Below are positions 52,614 to 60,917 of a DNA stretch of 64,000 bases, piece by piece. Position 1 is the stretch's first letter. Each line of letters begins with the position of its first letter. This stretch comes from Crocinitomicaceae bacterium. GTDB lineage: Bacteria; Bacteroidota; Bacteroidia; Flavobacteriales_G; Salibacteraceae. The translations under genes and the position numbers were made by a program. Location of the stretch: positions 1 through 64,000 of the forward strand of contig PAVO01000041.1 in NCBI GenBank assembly GCA_002713215.1, in the 5' to 3' direction. The notes below the pieces were generated by a model, which saw nothing but the letters and a program-made list of their open reading frames with translations, was not told where the DNA came from and did not search any database.

Positions 52614-54056
52614 TTAAAAATTATAACTCAATCCCAAAAAACCACCGGATTCCCAAACGTCCATAGTAGGAACTTCTCCATCTCCGGTATACAATCCACC
52701 TACTTCTAACCCGGATTGAAGCCTTTTTACTTTACCCAAGGCATATCCGCCGTTTAGCACAATCCGTTGTTTTCGTCCAACAAATAGATTAAGGCCTAAG
52801 AGGTACTGAATATTCCCTTCGGTATTCAATAAAGCACCAACCCCAAGACCACCGTTAATCCACGAGGTTGTTCTCCAGTAAAAGTGAGCCATTCCTCCAA
52901 TACTTACTAAAAAGTCGCCATTGTCCTTAAGCAGAATCCGTTTATTAGTTCCCTCGCTTATATCAATAATGCTGTCAGTAGTCACATAGTTTTGATCGCG
53001 GTAATAAGTGGTATCTATATAGGTTTCATCCTGGGTCAAAAACTGTTGGTCCTTTAGGGTTGTAAAAAACAACCCGGCACTTCCGTCAATCTTTACTCCT
53101 CCGTTGATTCTAACTTTTATCGGTTTTTCATCGGCGGATCGAAGTGCCTTCTCTCCTTCTTTAATTTCTAATTTTAAGTGCAATTCATCGTAAGTATCAG
53201 GTGCCGTAGCGTCGAATACTTGATAATTTTTAAGCCCCTTTAACTGATCATACTTATTAGCAGCCTTTGTATACGTTTCAACATAATTTTGATAGTCTTC
53301 TACTAGTAAGTAATCCTTAAAATCAGCGATGATATTTTCAGCGGCAGACTCAATGGACTCTTCTGTAAATGCGGCACCCAGGTGGTATAAAAGCTGCCGA
53401 TTAAGAAAACTCCAGTCTGCACGATAAACGCTTTCATTCCACATGGCGTTACCCTTGATTTCTTCTTCATAACTGTTGAGGTCTTCGTTTAATTGGGAGA
53501 ACAAAGAAGTCCAATACTGCAATTCCTTCTTTATGGAATCTCGTTGAAATAATATATCATCTCCAGCTATGCCATGCAACCCCTTGACGTGAACCTTATC
53601 CTCCTCTTTATCAACTGCATCACTGGTTGACTTTATGCTTCCCATGCCTATGGCCTCGCCTAATTCTGAGGAGATTTCAAATTGATCGTTATTATAGTAT
53701 TCCTTGGTCAACTTAATGCTATGAGTTATCGGATTCGAGTTTAAAACAATGACTCCCGTAGGAATTCTTGCCCTAGTAGTAAGCTTAGATGTTTGAACAG
53801 CATTTAAACCGGACTTATCAACCTTTATCATATAAGGGTCTTTAAGCTTTATGTCGTAGACCACAAATCGGGCTTTCCTCCCTTCCTTATAACTTTGTGT
53901 AACTTGTTGCAGTATTTCAGATGTACTCGATACACCTAGCTGACTTAGAGCCTCTAAGCGTTGTTCATAGGTTGGAAAAAATTGCCACGATTGGGCTTGA
54001 ATATCGAAAGTGAATACTAGGATTAGTGTGGATATTAAAAGTTCTTTTAGTTTCAT
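52614..54056 (-). CDS. Secreted/outer-membrane protein of the caspase cassette
   Basis: A 480-residue protein from the ATG at 54056 (an ATG three codons earlier is possible) with signal peptide LKELLISTLILVFTFDIQAQ. The middle is helical and acidic. The last 150 residues alternate as strands with Gly/aromatic turns (AHFYWRTTSWINGGLGVGAL, LNLFVGRKQRIVLNGGYALG) and end LGLSYNF, an outer-membrane barrel-type terminal Phe. No family is recognised. Immediately upstream of the caspase gene (10 bases), it may deliver an envelope signal to, or be a target of, the protease. Confidence 0.65.
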   Translation of the reverse strand: MKLKELLISTLILVFTFDIQAQSWQFFPTYEQRLEALSQLGVSSTSEILQQVTQSYKEGRKARFVVYDIKLKDPYMIKVDKSGLNAVQTSKLTTRARIPTGVIVLNSNPITHSIKLTKEYYNNDQFEISSELGEAIGMGSIKSTSDAVDKEEDKVHVKGLHGIAGDDILFQRDSIKKELQYWTSLFSQLNEDLNSYEEEIKGNAMWNESVYRADWSFLNRQLLYHLGAAFTEESIESAAENIIADFKDYLLVEDYQNYVETYTKAANKYDQLKGLKNYQVFDATAPDTYDELHLKLEIKEGEKALRSADEKPIKVRINGGVKIDGSAGLFFTTLKDQQFLTQDETYIDTTYYRDQNYVTTDSIIDISEGTNKRILLKDNGDFLVSIGGMAHFYWRTTSWINGGLGVGALLNTEGNIQYLLGLNLFVGRKQRIVLNGGYALGKVKRLQSGLEVGGLYTGDGEVPTMDVWESGGFLGLSYNF

Positions 54057-54135
54057 AGAATGCATTTATCTATATGTTTTCATGTGCTCTTTTATATTTA
54101 TTTCAACTGATTTATTCTGATGGGCCGGAGTTAAA

Positions 54136-54163
54136 CCGAGGTGCAATAAATATTGCACCTCGG
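54136..54163 (-). terminator. 12-bp hairpin after the 89-residue gene
   Basis: CCGAGGTGCAAT, a four-base loop, then ATTGCACCTCGG: a perfect GC-containing stem four bases after the stop of the upstream gene. On the minus strand it is followed by TTTAA, a short U tract. It may act as a partial terminator that lets the small upstream gene be expressed more strongly than the rest of the cassette. Confidence 0.75.
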
Positions 54164-54167
54164 ATTA

Positions 54168-54437
54168 TTAGGCTGGACAGATTTTATCCATTGTTTGTCC
54201 AAAAACTCTAATGATTTGCTTAATTGTTGGTGTAACAAAAGGAAGCTTAATTAGAATCAACAAGAGTGGTCTGATTTTCTTATATATCCGGCAAATGACC
54301 TTTAGTTTTTCATCTGCGGATAGACGTTCAAATGTGGTAGCCTGTTTTTCAAAATCGACTAAGCTACGCTCATCAGCTTCTACTTCCCTTATCTCCTTTG
54401 CCAAGGACTCGAATGAATTCTCTTCAAAATTTCCCAT
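54168..54437 (-). CDS. Small protein with hydrophobic C-terminal helix
   Basis: An 89-residue protein: an acidic, helical N-terminal half (ENSFESLAKEIREVEADERS) and a basic-hydrophobic C-terminal half (KKIRPLLLILIKLPFVTPTI, then KQIIRVFGQTMDKICPA). It has no signal peptide. It could associate with membrane through the second half. I do not recognise it. It precedes the caspase genes on the same strand, separated by a hairpin. Confidence 0.6.
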   Translation of the reverse strand: MGNFEENSFESLAKEIREVEADERSLVDFEKQATTFERLSADEKLKVICRIYKKIRPLLLILIKLPFVTPTIKQIIRVFGQTMDKICPA

Positions 54438-54681
54438 AATAATTGTTTTAATTAATAATGGATCAAAGGTGAATCGTTGTTAAACCATTGTTCTCATGGT
54501 TTTCCGTGATTCCAGTATAGTTGAAAGGGAGTATTTTGGTTGCTTGGATAAAAAAATGGTTCGGAATACCCCTTCCTGCTTTAAGGTAAGTACACCAAAT
54601 GAACAATTCTTGGAAACCGGATACAATAGGGGGAAACCCTATTTTCGATCATTGGTCAAAATAGGCGGTAGGAAGGAAGTC

Positions 54682-55158
54682 TTAAACCCAAAACCAGCCG
54701 TGACAACCGGCCACAGTTCCTGCAACAGTTAATAAGCTCAAAAGCAGTAGCGCCCAATGAGCCCTGTGCATAATTGCAAAGGTCTTTGCCGGATTCTTTT
54801 CGGCATAGGTTTTAAATAACTTATGCAACACGAGGGGTTCGAGTATAAAAAGTACTACGGTAAACAATACCCACACCAGGGTCATAGCATGAATCCACCA
54901 GTATTTGAAATCTAAATACCTACCCCACGCATCCATAACGTAAAGCATATAAAAGCCACTAATACCGGTTAATAGAGTTGTAACCTTGGCCTGTAAAGCA
55001 AAACGACCTTCTATTTGTTCAAAGGTCTTTATTTGGTCTTCTTTGGAAGCAAGTTTTTTAATTGCCGGAATAATCACAGTCGTTACCATAGCCACTCCAC
55101 CAATCCAAAGAACTACGGCCAATACATGCATAACCCTGGCTAAAGCAAAATCATTCAT
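54682..55158 (-). CDS. Four-helix membrane protein, CopD-like
   Basis: A 158-residue integral membrane protein with four helices and conserved His in the first (ARVMHVLAVVLWIGGVAMVT), third (WWIHAMTLVWVLFTVV) and fourth (MHRAHWALLLLSLLTVAGT) segments, as in CopD/DUF2269-type copper or haem b membrane proteins. The His placement suggests haem b or copper binding. The substrate is not known. A gene-free 244-base gap lies downstream before the small cassette gene. Confidence 0.65.
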   Translation of the reverse strand: MNDFALARVMHVLAVVLWIGGVAMVTTVIIPAIKKLASKEDQIKTFEQIEGRFALQAKVTTLLTGISGFYMLYVMDAWGRYLDFKYWWIHAMTLVWVLFTVVLFILEPLVLHKLFKTYAEKNPAKTFAIMHRAHWALLLLSLLTVAGTVAGCHGWFWV

Positions 55159-55186
55159 ACTTCATCCAAATTTAGAGAAGATTGGG

Positions 55187-55615
55187 TTAGTTTAACCTCA
55201 CATGATTGATGTCTCCCACAGGCAACCAATCATCCATATTGCCATATTCACTTCGATCAATTTTAAAAGGGTCCAGAGGCTCAACATCTTCAACCGTAAT
55301 CAATATTAAATAACGCTTACCTGCGAAACGCTTAAACATGGCCGGGTTAAGTTTTAATGCCACCTGGTTATTTTCAACCAACATAACTGATTCTTCTTTG
55401 GTTAGTTTATCGCTTTGTATTAGCTCCCGAATTCCGGCTTTAGCTTTAACCAAACCGTCTCCCTTGTTTTCAATGAAGTAAAGGGTGTCTTCTGAATTGA
55501 CTCTGCCATATGGCATTTTCCGCCCCATGGCTCCTCTTATTACCATGTTCTTTTCACCAGACAACAAGTTGTCCAATTCCTTCGCCTTGGCATCTAAATA
55601 AACAACGTGATCCAT
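55187..55615 (-). CDS. PUA/ASCH-like domain protein
   Basis: A 142-residue cytoplasmic protein whose start (LDAKAKELDNLLSGEKNMVI, then RGAMGRKMPYGRVNSEDTLY) resembles ASCH/PUA-like RNA- or nucleotide-binding folds in which a short basic loop precedes a strand with FIENKGDGLVKAKAGI. Assignment is by appearance only. It lies 22 bases after the acyl-CoA synthetase gene in the same direction. Confidence 0.5.
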   Translation of the reverse strand: MDHVVYLDAKAKELDNLLSGEKNMVIRGAMGRKMPYGRVNSEDTLYFIENKGDGLVKAKAGIRELIQSDKLTKEESVMLVENNQVALKLNPAMFKRFAGKRYLILITVEDVEPLDPFKIDRSEYGNMDDWLPVGDINHVRLN

Positions 55616-55636
55616 CTTTACTCTTAATTCAACTCT

Positions 55637-57694
55637 TCAGTGCTTCAATAATATCCTGGTATCAACTGCAGTGATCGCCTCCAGATTACCGAGTAACGGA
55701 TTAATATCCATTTCCTTTATTTCAGGGGCCAGATGAACCAAGGTTGAAACTCTACTTACAAAGTCCGCAAACAACTCCAGATTCACTCCTTCCCTACCTC
55801 TAACTCCTTCCAGGATTTTAAAGCCACTCAAACTGGTTATCATTTTCATGCATTCATCCGGCGATAAGGGTGCTAATCCCGATTTTACATCTTTAAGCAC
55901 TTCTATAAAAATGCCTCCAAGGCCACACAATACTAAATGTCCAAAGCCAGGATCGTGTTTTGCTCCAATGAATAATTCAATTCCTTCAATCATAGGCTGA
56001 ACTAGAACTCCTTTAGCTCCTTCTATTTGCATCAAACGATTAAAGTGGTACTCAAACCCGGGCTCAGTGGAAACGTTAAGTACAACACCGTTAACATCAG
56101 TTTTGTGAACTGGACCCATAACTTTCATAACCAAAGGAAAAGAAAGCTCTGAAGCCCTGGCTTTTAGTTCTGCATAATTATCACCACTAACTTCTGCAAC
56201 CCTTGTTACACCAACTGCATCAAGAAGTGAATTCACCTTATGGGGTGGTAAAAAACCATCTGCATTGCGACCAATGACCGATCGAATTGTATCAACATCA
56301 ATATTCTCCAGGTTTGGCTGGTAGACACTTGGTTTTTGTGTTTTATAAACGGCTGGTAAGGCCCTGCCCAATACCACTTCGTCTGGAAAGTTTACATTGC
56401 CCCTGGCCAAAAATCCCTGAATTTCTTTTTGCGCATTTATAACAGAAGGTAATACGGGATAAATAGGTTTGGAACAAATGTCCAATTTTACACTAAGCAC
56501 ATTGTACACATTCTCTACATCAAACAGGCCTGGGCTTCCAAACACTACAACCATGGCATCTATGTTGTCAAACTTGTGTTCGCAGAAGTCTATTATAATT
56601 CCCAGTTGTTCAGCCGTTCCAGTTGCTAAGAAATCAATTGGATTACTAACCGAAGACCCGGGATGCAAATAACCTAAAAGATTATCCGCTTCGGGCCCTT
56701 CTATTGGAGGGATTTCCAGACCACGACTGCTTAGCGCATCGCTTAGCATAACCGCCGACCCTCCAGCGTGGGTAATAATGGCTACATTTTTTCCGGTTAA
56801 GGGCTTGTAGTTAAATATGGACGCCACTGTCAATAGCCCTTCCCTACTACTGCAGTATACGATTCCGGCTTTCTTAAATAACGCTCTAACGGTAATATCG
56901 GAGTTGGCAATGGCTCCGGTATGTGAAGCAGCCGCTCGCGTACCGGCATCTGAACTACCCGCTTTAATAGCCGCTATTTTTGCTCCCTTACTTATTAGCG
57001 AAGAAGCGTGTTTCAATAGTTTTTGAGGATTTGATATGGATTCCAAATAGAGAAGTTTAATGTGCGGATCTTTATCTGAATCAAAATGATTATCCATGTA
57101 TTCCAAAACATCTTCTACTCCTGTTTGGGCAGCATTTCCGACAGAAAGTACATTGGAAAAATGAATGCCCAATGGTACTCCGGCTTCCATGATAAATACT
57201 GCCGTTGCTCCGGATGCCGAAATCAGGTCACAACCTTGTTGGTGCAACTTAGGAATAGGTGTAGTAAAAACTCCACGATAGTTAGCGTTTAAAACACCTA
57301 TGCAATTGGGACCTATTAAACAGCCTCCCACTTCATCAATAATATGAACAATGTCAGATTCAAGCTTTTTTCCAAGTGCATCAGCTTCTCCAAAGCCTGC
57401 TGAGATAATAATAAATGCCTTTGTTTTTTTGGATCGTGTAAGGGTTTGTACTGCCTCCAGGCAGTATTGAGCCGGAATGGCCAAAATAGCCAATTCTACT
57501 TCGGGTAAATCTTCAACAGTTGCTACACATTGAATTCCCTGAACTGTTGATTCCTTTGGATTTACAACATGTAATTGATGAGGATACTGGCCGTCAAGAA
57601 TGTTCTTCAATAACTTGCCTCCGGGCTTTCTTACATCATTGGACCCACCAAGTACAGCAATTGATGTAGGATTTAGCAGTTGTTCGTTAAGCAT
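55637..57694 (-). CDS. ADP-forming acyl-CoA (acetate-CoA) ligase, fused alpha-beta
   Basis: A 685-residue cytoplasmic enzyme starting MLNEQLLNPTSIAVLGGSND (the longer frame to 57745 is an in-frame extension). CoA-binding and ligase domains come first, with phospho-His in AASHTGAIANSDI; the ATP-grasp domain follows (LVMKVMGPVHKTDVNGVVLN, GIELFIGAKHDPGFGHLVLC, CLGGIFIEVL-like GLGGIFIEVLKDVKSGLAPL). It makes ATP from ADP and an acyl-CoA such as acetyl-CoA, or runs in reverse. Substrate range is not readable. It could use acyl-CoA from ferredoxin-dependent oxidoreductases. Confidence 0.9.
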   Translation of the reverse strand: MLNEQLLNPTSIAVLGGSNDVRKPGGKLLKNILDGQYPHQLHVVNPKESTVQGIQCVATVEDLPEVELAILAIPAQYCLEAVQTLTRSKKTKAFIIISAGFGEADALGKKLESDIVHIIDEVGGCLIGPNCIGVLNANYRGVFTTPIPKLHQQGCDLISASGATAVFIMEAGVPLGIHFSNVLSVGNAAQTGVEDVLEYMDNHFDSDKDPHIKLLYLESISNPQKLLKHASSLISKGAKIAAIKAGSSDAGTRAAASHTGAIANSDITVRALFKKAGIVYCSSREGLLTVASIFNYKPLTGKNVAIITHAGGSAVMLSDALSSRGLEIPPIEGPEADNLLGYLHPGSSVSNPIDFLATGTAEQLGIIIDFCEHKFDNIDAMVVVFGSPGLFDVENVYNVLSVKLDICSKPIYPVLPSVINAQKEIQGFLARGNVNFPDEVVLGRALPAVYKTQKPSVYQPNLENIDVDTIRSVIGRNADGFLPPHKVNSLLDAVGVTRVAEVSGDNYAELKARASELSFPLVMKVMGPVHKTDVNGVVLNVSTEPGFEYHFNRLMQIEGAKGVLVQPMIEGIELFIGAKHDPGFGHLVLCGLGGIFIEVLKDVKSGLAPLSPDECMKMITSLSGFKILEGVRGREGVNLELFADFVSRVSTLVHLAPEIKEMDINPLLGNLEAITAVDTRILLKH

Positions 57695-57787
57695 CTGTGA
57701 TTTTTTGCAAAGGTCTGCGAATATTCCTCCACAGAAATGATGCATATCATGTGGATCCGATTAATCGGATTAAGAGTATAAAAGAAA

Positions 57788-58306
57788 CTAGATTATTCTT
57801 CTAAGCGTATTTTCTTTCTTCACTATGTAATGCTTAACTACACCAACAATATGCATTACCAGTAACAACATCATTAACACAGACATGAGGCCATGTGGTT
57901 TTAGGGGTGCAATAGTGCCCCGCTCCATAATTGAATCCGGTGAATTAGTTGATAAGGCCTCTCCATACCCTCCTGTAATAAGAACACTAATGCCGCTAAT
58001 GCAAATGGCAATTATGAGGAAATAGAAAGTATTATGAATCCAGACAGCCAGTTTGTCGTTAAACTTCGATCCGGTTTTTATGTCTTTGGGTCGCTTGTGT
58101 TTAAAAAATAATATGGAGCGAACCAGCGTAAGAATAAAAACCGAAATTCCTAAAGCAGCATGAAGTTTAATAAGTCCCATTTTTTCAGTTGCTTCCATTC
58201 CTTCCATGATTTTACCAAGCGGAAATAAGGTAAGAATCAAAATGGCAGTAAGCCAATGAATAACTATGCTTCCTTTGCTGTATTTTTCACCTAAATCATT
58301 TAACAT
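57788..58306 (-). CDS. Cytochrome b561-family membrane protein
   Basis: A 172-residue four-helix protein. Haem-ligand His residues stand in the expected helices (SIVIHWLTAILILTLFPLGK, MGLIKLHAALGISVFILTLV, VWIHNTFYFLIIAICISGIS and LLLVMHIVGVVKHYIVKK). YodB/CybB-like cytochromes transfer electrons between quinol and periplasmic partners or superoxide. It is divergent from rof by about 130 bases. Confidence 0.88.
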   Translation of the reverse strand: MLNDLGEKYSKGSIVIHWLTAILILTLFPLGKIMEGMEATEKMGLIKLHAALGISVFILTLVRSILFFKHKRPKDIKTGSKFNDKLAVWIHNTFYFLIIAICISGISVLITGGYGEALSTNSPDSIMERGTIAPLKPHGLMSVLMMLLLVMHIVGVVKHYIVKKENTLRRII

Positions 58307-58438
58307 ACTCCTGGTAAATTACATTTATTTTAATAGATAAGTTTTGCCTTGACTTTAGATTAGATATCCAAAGTACAAAATATTATAAGCTTCTGGTTTT
58401 AAATTTGAAAACAAAATGATACTCAATAGATTTGTCGC

Positions 58439-58720
58439 ATGAATTCTGATAAAAAAACTCTGAGCACGGTTTATGTTCCCATTGACTGTAGCTTCCACGA
58501 TCAGCTCTTGGAATTGGCTACTTTCAGAAAAGAAATTGACATTATCTATATGGACACGAAAGGGCAAAACCAAAGCATTTATGATAGAATTGCTGACGTA
58601 TATATTAATAAAAGTAAGGAGGAGTTCCTAAAAACGAATTCAGGGTTGGAAATAAGGCTTGATCGAGTTGTTAAGGCAGGCGATTATAACAACCCATATG
58701 AATCGTGCTCGATTGACTAA
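58439..58720 (+). CDS. rof: Rho-binding antiterminator (Rof family)
   Basis: A 93-residue protein with YVPIDCSFHDQLLELATFRK, IIYMDTKGQNQSIYDRIADV and LEIRLDRVVKAGD, the strand and loop signatures of Rof/YaeO proteins that bind Rho and inhibit transcription termination. The known family is best studied in enterobacteria; function in Bacteroidota is inferred. It is monocistronic between two minus-strand genes. Confidence 0.82.
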   Translation: MNSDKKTLSTVYVPIDCSFHDQLLELATFRKEIDIIYMDTKGQNQSIYDRIADVYINKSKEEFLKTNSGLEIRLDRVVKAGDYNNPYESCSID

Positions 58721-58811
58721 AAAGTCCTTAAGAACAAACAGGGTATAACGCGGCCGGGCGCTTTTGAGAAAACTGGCCAATGCGTATAGCACATAATACT
58801 AATAACCAGTT

Positions 58812-60050
58812 TCAGTGCTGGATTATGATTTTTGAAACCTGCGTAGTCTTGGCATTGGCAGTTTGTAACCAATAAACTCCGGAAGGAAATGTTGAGACAT
58901 CTACAGTTAACCTTGATGCCTTGCTATACATGTTTTCAAGCATTAAACTACCGGTTTGATCAAATATCCGGATTTGATAGTCCATTTGTTCAGTTTGATC
59001 AAGATTCAAGATGATAAAAGAGTTGACTGGATTTGGAAATACCCTTATCTCCTTATAGTTACCGTTATCGCCCGGAATTTTTGGTAGAAAGGTGCTAGTT
59101 ACACCGGTTTCGTTTTTATAAATGGAACCTGACATGTTAACTACGTATAAATCACCGGTATTGGACAAGGCAATACCATTGAGGTATCTAAAAAAACTGG
59201 GACCCAATTTAGTAGTGTCGATTTTCCAATTAGTTCCCCCATCAGTAGTTTTAAGAACAACATCCCTTTCTCCGGTCATTGGATGTCCACCAACTACATA
59301 TCCCATATTCTCATTCAAAAAGACCACATCTCTTAGGTGAGTTTGGGTGTTGGGTGATTGTTTTACCCAGGTTACGCCCCCATCGCTTGTTTTTACTATC
59401 TCCCCTGGCCCACAAGCAAAACCAACTTTGTTATTCACGAAATAAATAGAATAAAAGAAGGAGGTACTTGTTCCATATACTTTTTTCCAGGTACTACCAC
59501 CATCAGTAGTTCGCACTATGTTTGGGCCAGCAACGAAGCCAGTGCTACCATCAATAAAATCTATTCTTTCGTTTGAACCCTGCCCAGTGTTGTTAAGTGA
59601 TGACCAGGTATTTCCACCGTCCTCAGTTTTAAGAAACGTCCCACCGTCTCCACTTATAAATCCTATTTTCGCATCAATAAAATAGACCTCAATTATACCA
59701 GTGGCGGTGTGATTTAATTTTATCCATGAAACCCCTCCATCGGCAGTCTTTATTACTGTTGATCCTCCTGCTGCATATCCAACCTTATCACTTATAAAGT
59801 GAAGACTATACAAGAGATCCGTAGTATTGGTTGTTAGTTTTGTCCAGGAGGCACCTGCATTTATGGTTTTAAGAACAACACCATTATCTCCGGTAGCATA
59901 GCCAATTTGATCGTTAACGAAGTCAACTGCATAGAGAGCGGAAGTGATTCCACTGTTATTTTTTTGCCACTGTGCCTTGGTCGAAAAGCCAAGTGTAAAC
60001 AGGAAGGTAAATAAGGATAAAACAAGTACTGTATTTCTTTTCAATTTCAT
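58812..60050 (-). CDS. Ycf48-like beta-propeller protein with T9SS sorting domain
   Basis: A 412-residue secreted protein from the ATG at 60050 (MKLKRNTVLVLSLFTFLF). It is built of repeats of about 42 residues with the BNR/Ycf48 pattern, e.g. VLKTINAGASWTKLTTNTTD, VIKTADGGVSWIKLNHTATG, FLKTEDGGNTWSSLNNTGQG and VLKTTDGGTNWKIDTTKLGP. The C-terminus (IRVFPNPVNSFIILNLDQTE ... PSGVYWLQTAN) is a T9SS type A sorting domain. It is exported and surface-exposed; role unknown. Confidence 0.85.
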   Translation of the reverse strand: MKLKRNTVLVLSLFTFLFTLGFSTKAQWQKNNSGITSALYAVDFVNDQIGYATGDNGVVLKTINAGASWTKLTTNTTDLLYSLHFISDKVGYAAGGSTVIKTADGGVSWIKLNHTATGIIEVYFIDAKIGFISGDGGTFLKTEDGGNTWSSLNNTGQGSNERIDFIDGSTGFVAGPNIVRTTDGGSTWKKVYGTSTSFFYSIYFVNNKVGFACGPGEIVKTSDGGVTWVKQSPNTQTHLRDVVFLNENMGYVVGGHPMTGERDVVLKTTDGGTNWKIDTTKLGPSFFRYLNGIALSNTGDLYVVNMSGSIYKNETGVTSTFLPKIPGDNGNYKEIRVFPNPVNSFIILNLDQTEQMDYQIRIFDQTGSLMLENMYSKASRLTVDVSTFPSGVYWLQTANAKTTQVSKIIIQH

Positions 60051-60173
60051 AACTAAGGTAATTTCTACCATCAAATACTTACCTGTTGCAAACAGGGTTG
60101 GACATTTTAGGTGTAGAATAATTATACGTAGCGTCTTTTTGATTAAACGTTGATAATCAGAACATTAAACCAG

Positions 60174-60917
60174 TTATATCCAGGAGAGTCGTCTTAATAC
60201 CTGCTCCCTCCTACGGACGGATACCGGAAGTTCAATTCCATTGGTAAGAAGCATTTTGTGCTGATTAGAACGACGGTAAGATTTGATCATATTTATATTG
60301 ACCAGGTGCGAGCGGTGGATTCGAATAAAACCATCGTTCTTAAGTTCGTTCTCAAATTCTTTCAGGGTTTTTGAAACCACTATTTTTCGTCCATCAATCA
60401 AGTAAAACAGGGTATAATTGATATCTGCTTCGCAACGAATTATATCAGCCTTTTGAATCACGTGAATGGCCTCGGCAGTTCGAATAACCATACGATCACT
60501 CGATGTTTTACTAATGGAATCCAACAACCCCTGGTGACTACGCAGAATTTCTTCCTTAAATAAGATTTGTTCTTTCGCTCGTTTAATACTTCTTACCAGG
60601 TCCTGCTCGGATACAGGCTTAAGCAGATAATCAATGGCATTAAACTTAAAGGCTTTGATAGCGTATTGATCGTATGCCGTAACGAAAACAATTTTTATTG
60701 ATTTCGATTGCATATTCTTCAACAAATCGAAACCAGAACCATCTCCTAAACGAACGTCTAAAAAAATGAGATCCGGATGGTACTTATTCAATACCTCCAA
60801 CGCGTTTTTAACCCCATTGGCTTCCGCAATGACCTTTACATCAGGTGAAGAATATTCAATCAACGATCGAATTGCTTTCCGAATTTTTCGTTCGTCATCA
60901 ACTATAAGTACCTTCAT
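60174..60917 (-). CDS. LytTR-family response regulator
   Basis: A 247-residue regulator: MKVLIVDDERKIRKAIRSLI, phospho-Asp in LIFLDVRLGDGSGFDLLKN, Lys in IDYLLKPVSEQDLV, then a LytTR domain from about 140 (MVIRTAEAIHVIQKADIIRC ... FIRIHRSHLVNINMIKSYRR). The ATG overlaps the kinase stop by four bases, so it pairs with the TPR kinase upstream. Confidence 0.94.
   Translation of the reverse strand: MKVLIVDDERKIRKAIRSLIEYSSPDVKVIAEANGVKNALEVLNKYHPDLIFLDVRLGDGSGFDLLKNMQSKSIKIVFVTAYDQYAIKAFKFNAIDYLLKPVSEQDLVRSIKRAKEQILFKEEILRSHQGLLDSISKTSSDRMVIRTAEAIHVIQKADIIRCEADINYTLFYLIDGRKIVVSKTLKEFENELKNDGFIRIHRSHLVNINMIKSYRRSNQHKMLLTNGIELPVSVRRREQVLRRLSWI

Noticed and set aside
59358-59576. Plus-strand 72-codon frame opposite the Ycf48-like gene
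   Set aside because: Produced by the repeat pattern of the real gene on the other strand; no start context or homology.
60082-60096. Short hairpin CCTGTT-GCA-AACAGG between the Ycf48-like gene and the LytTR regulator
   Set aside because: Only six base pairs with no U tract on either strand, too weak to call a terminator.
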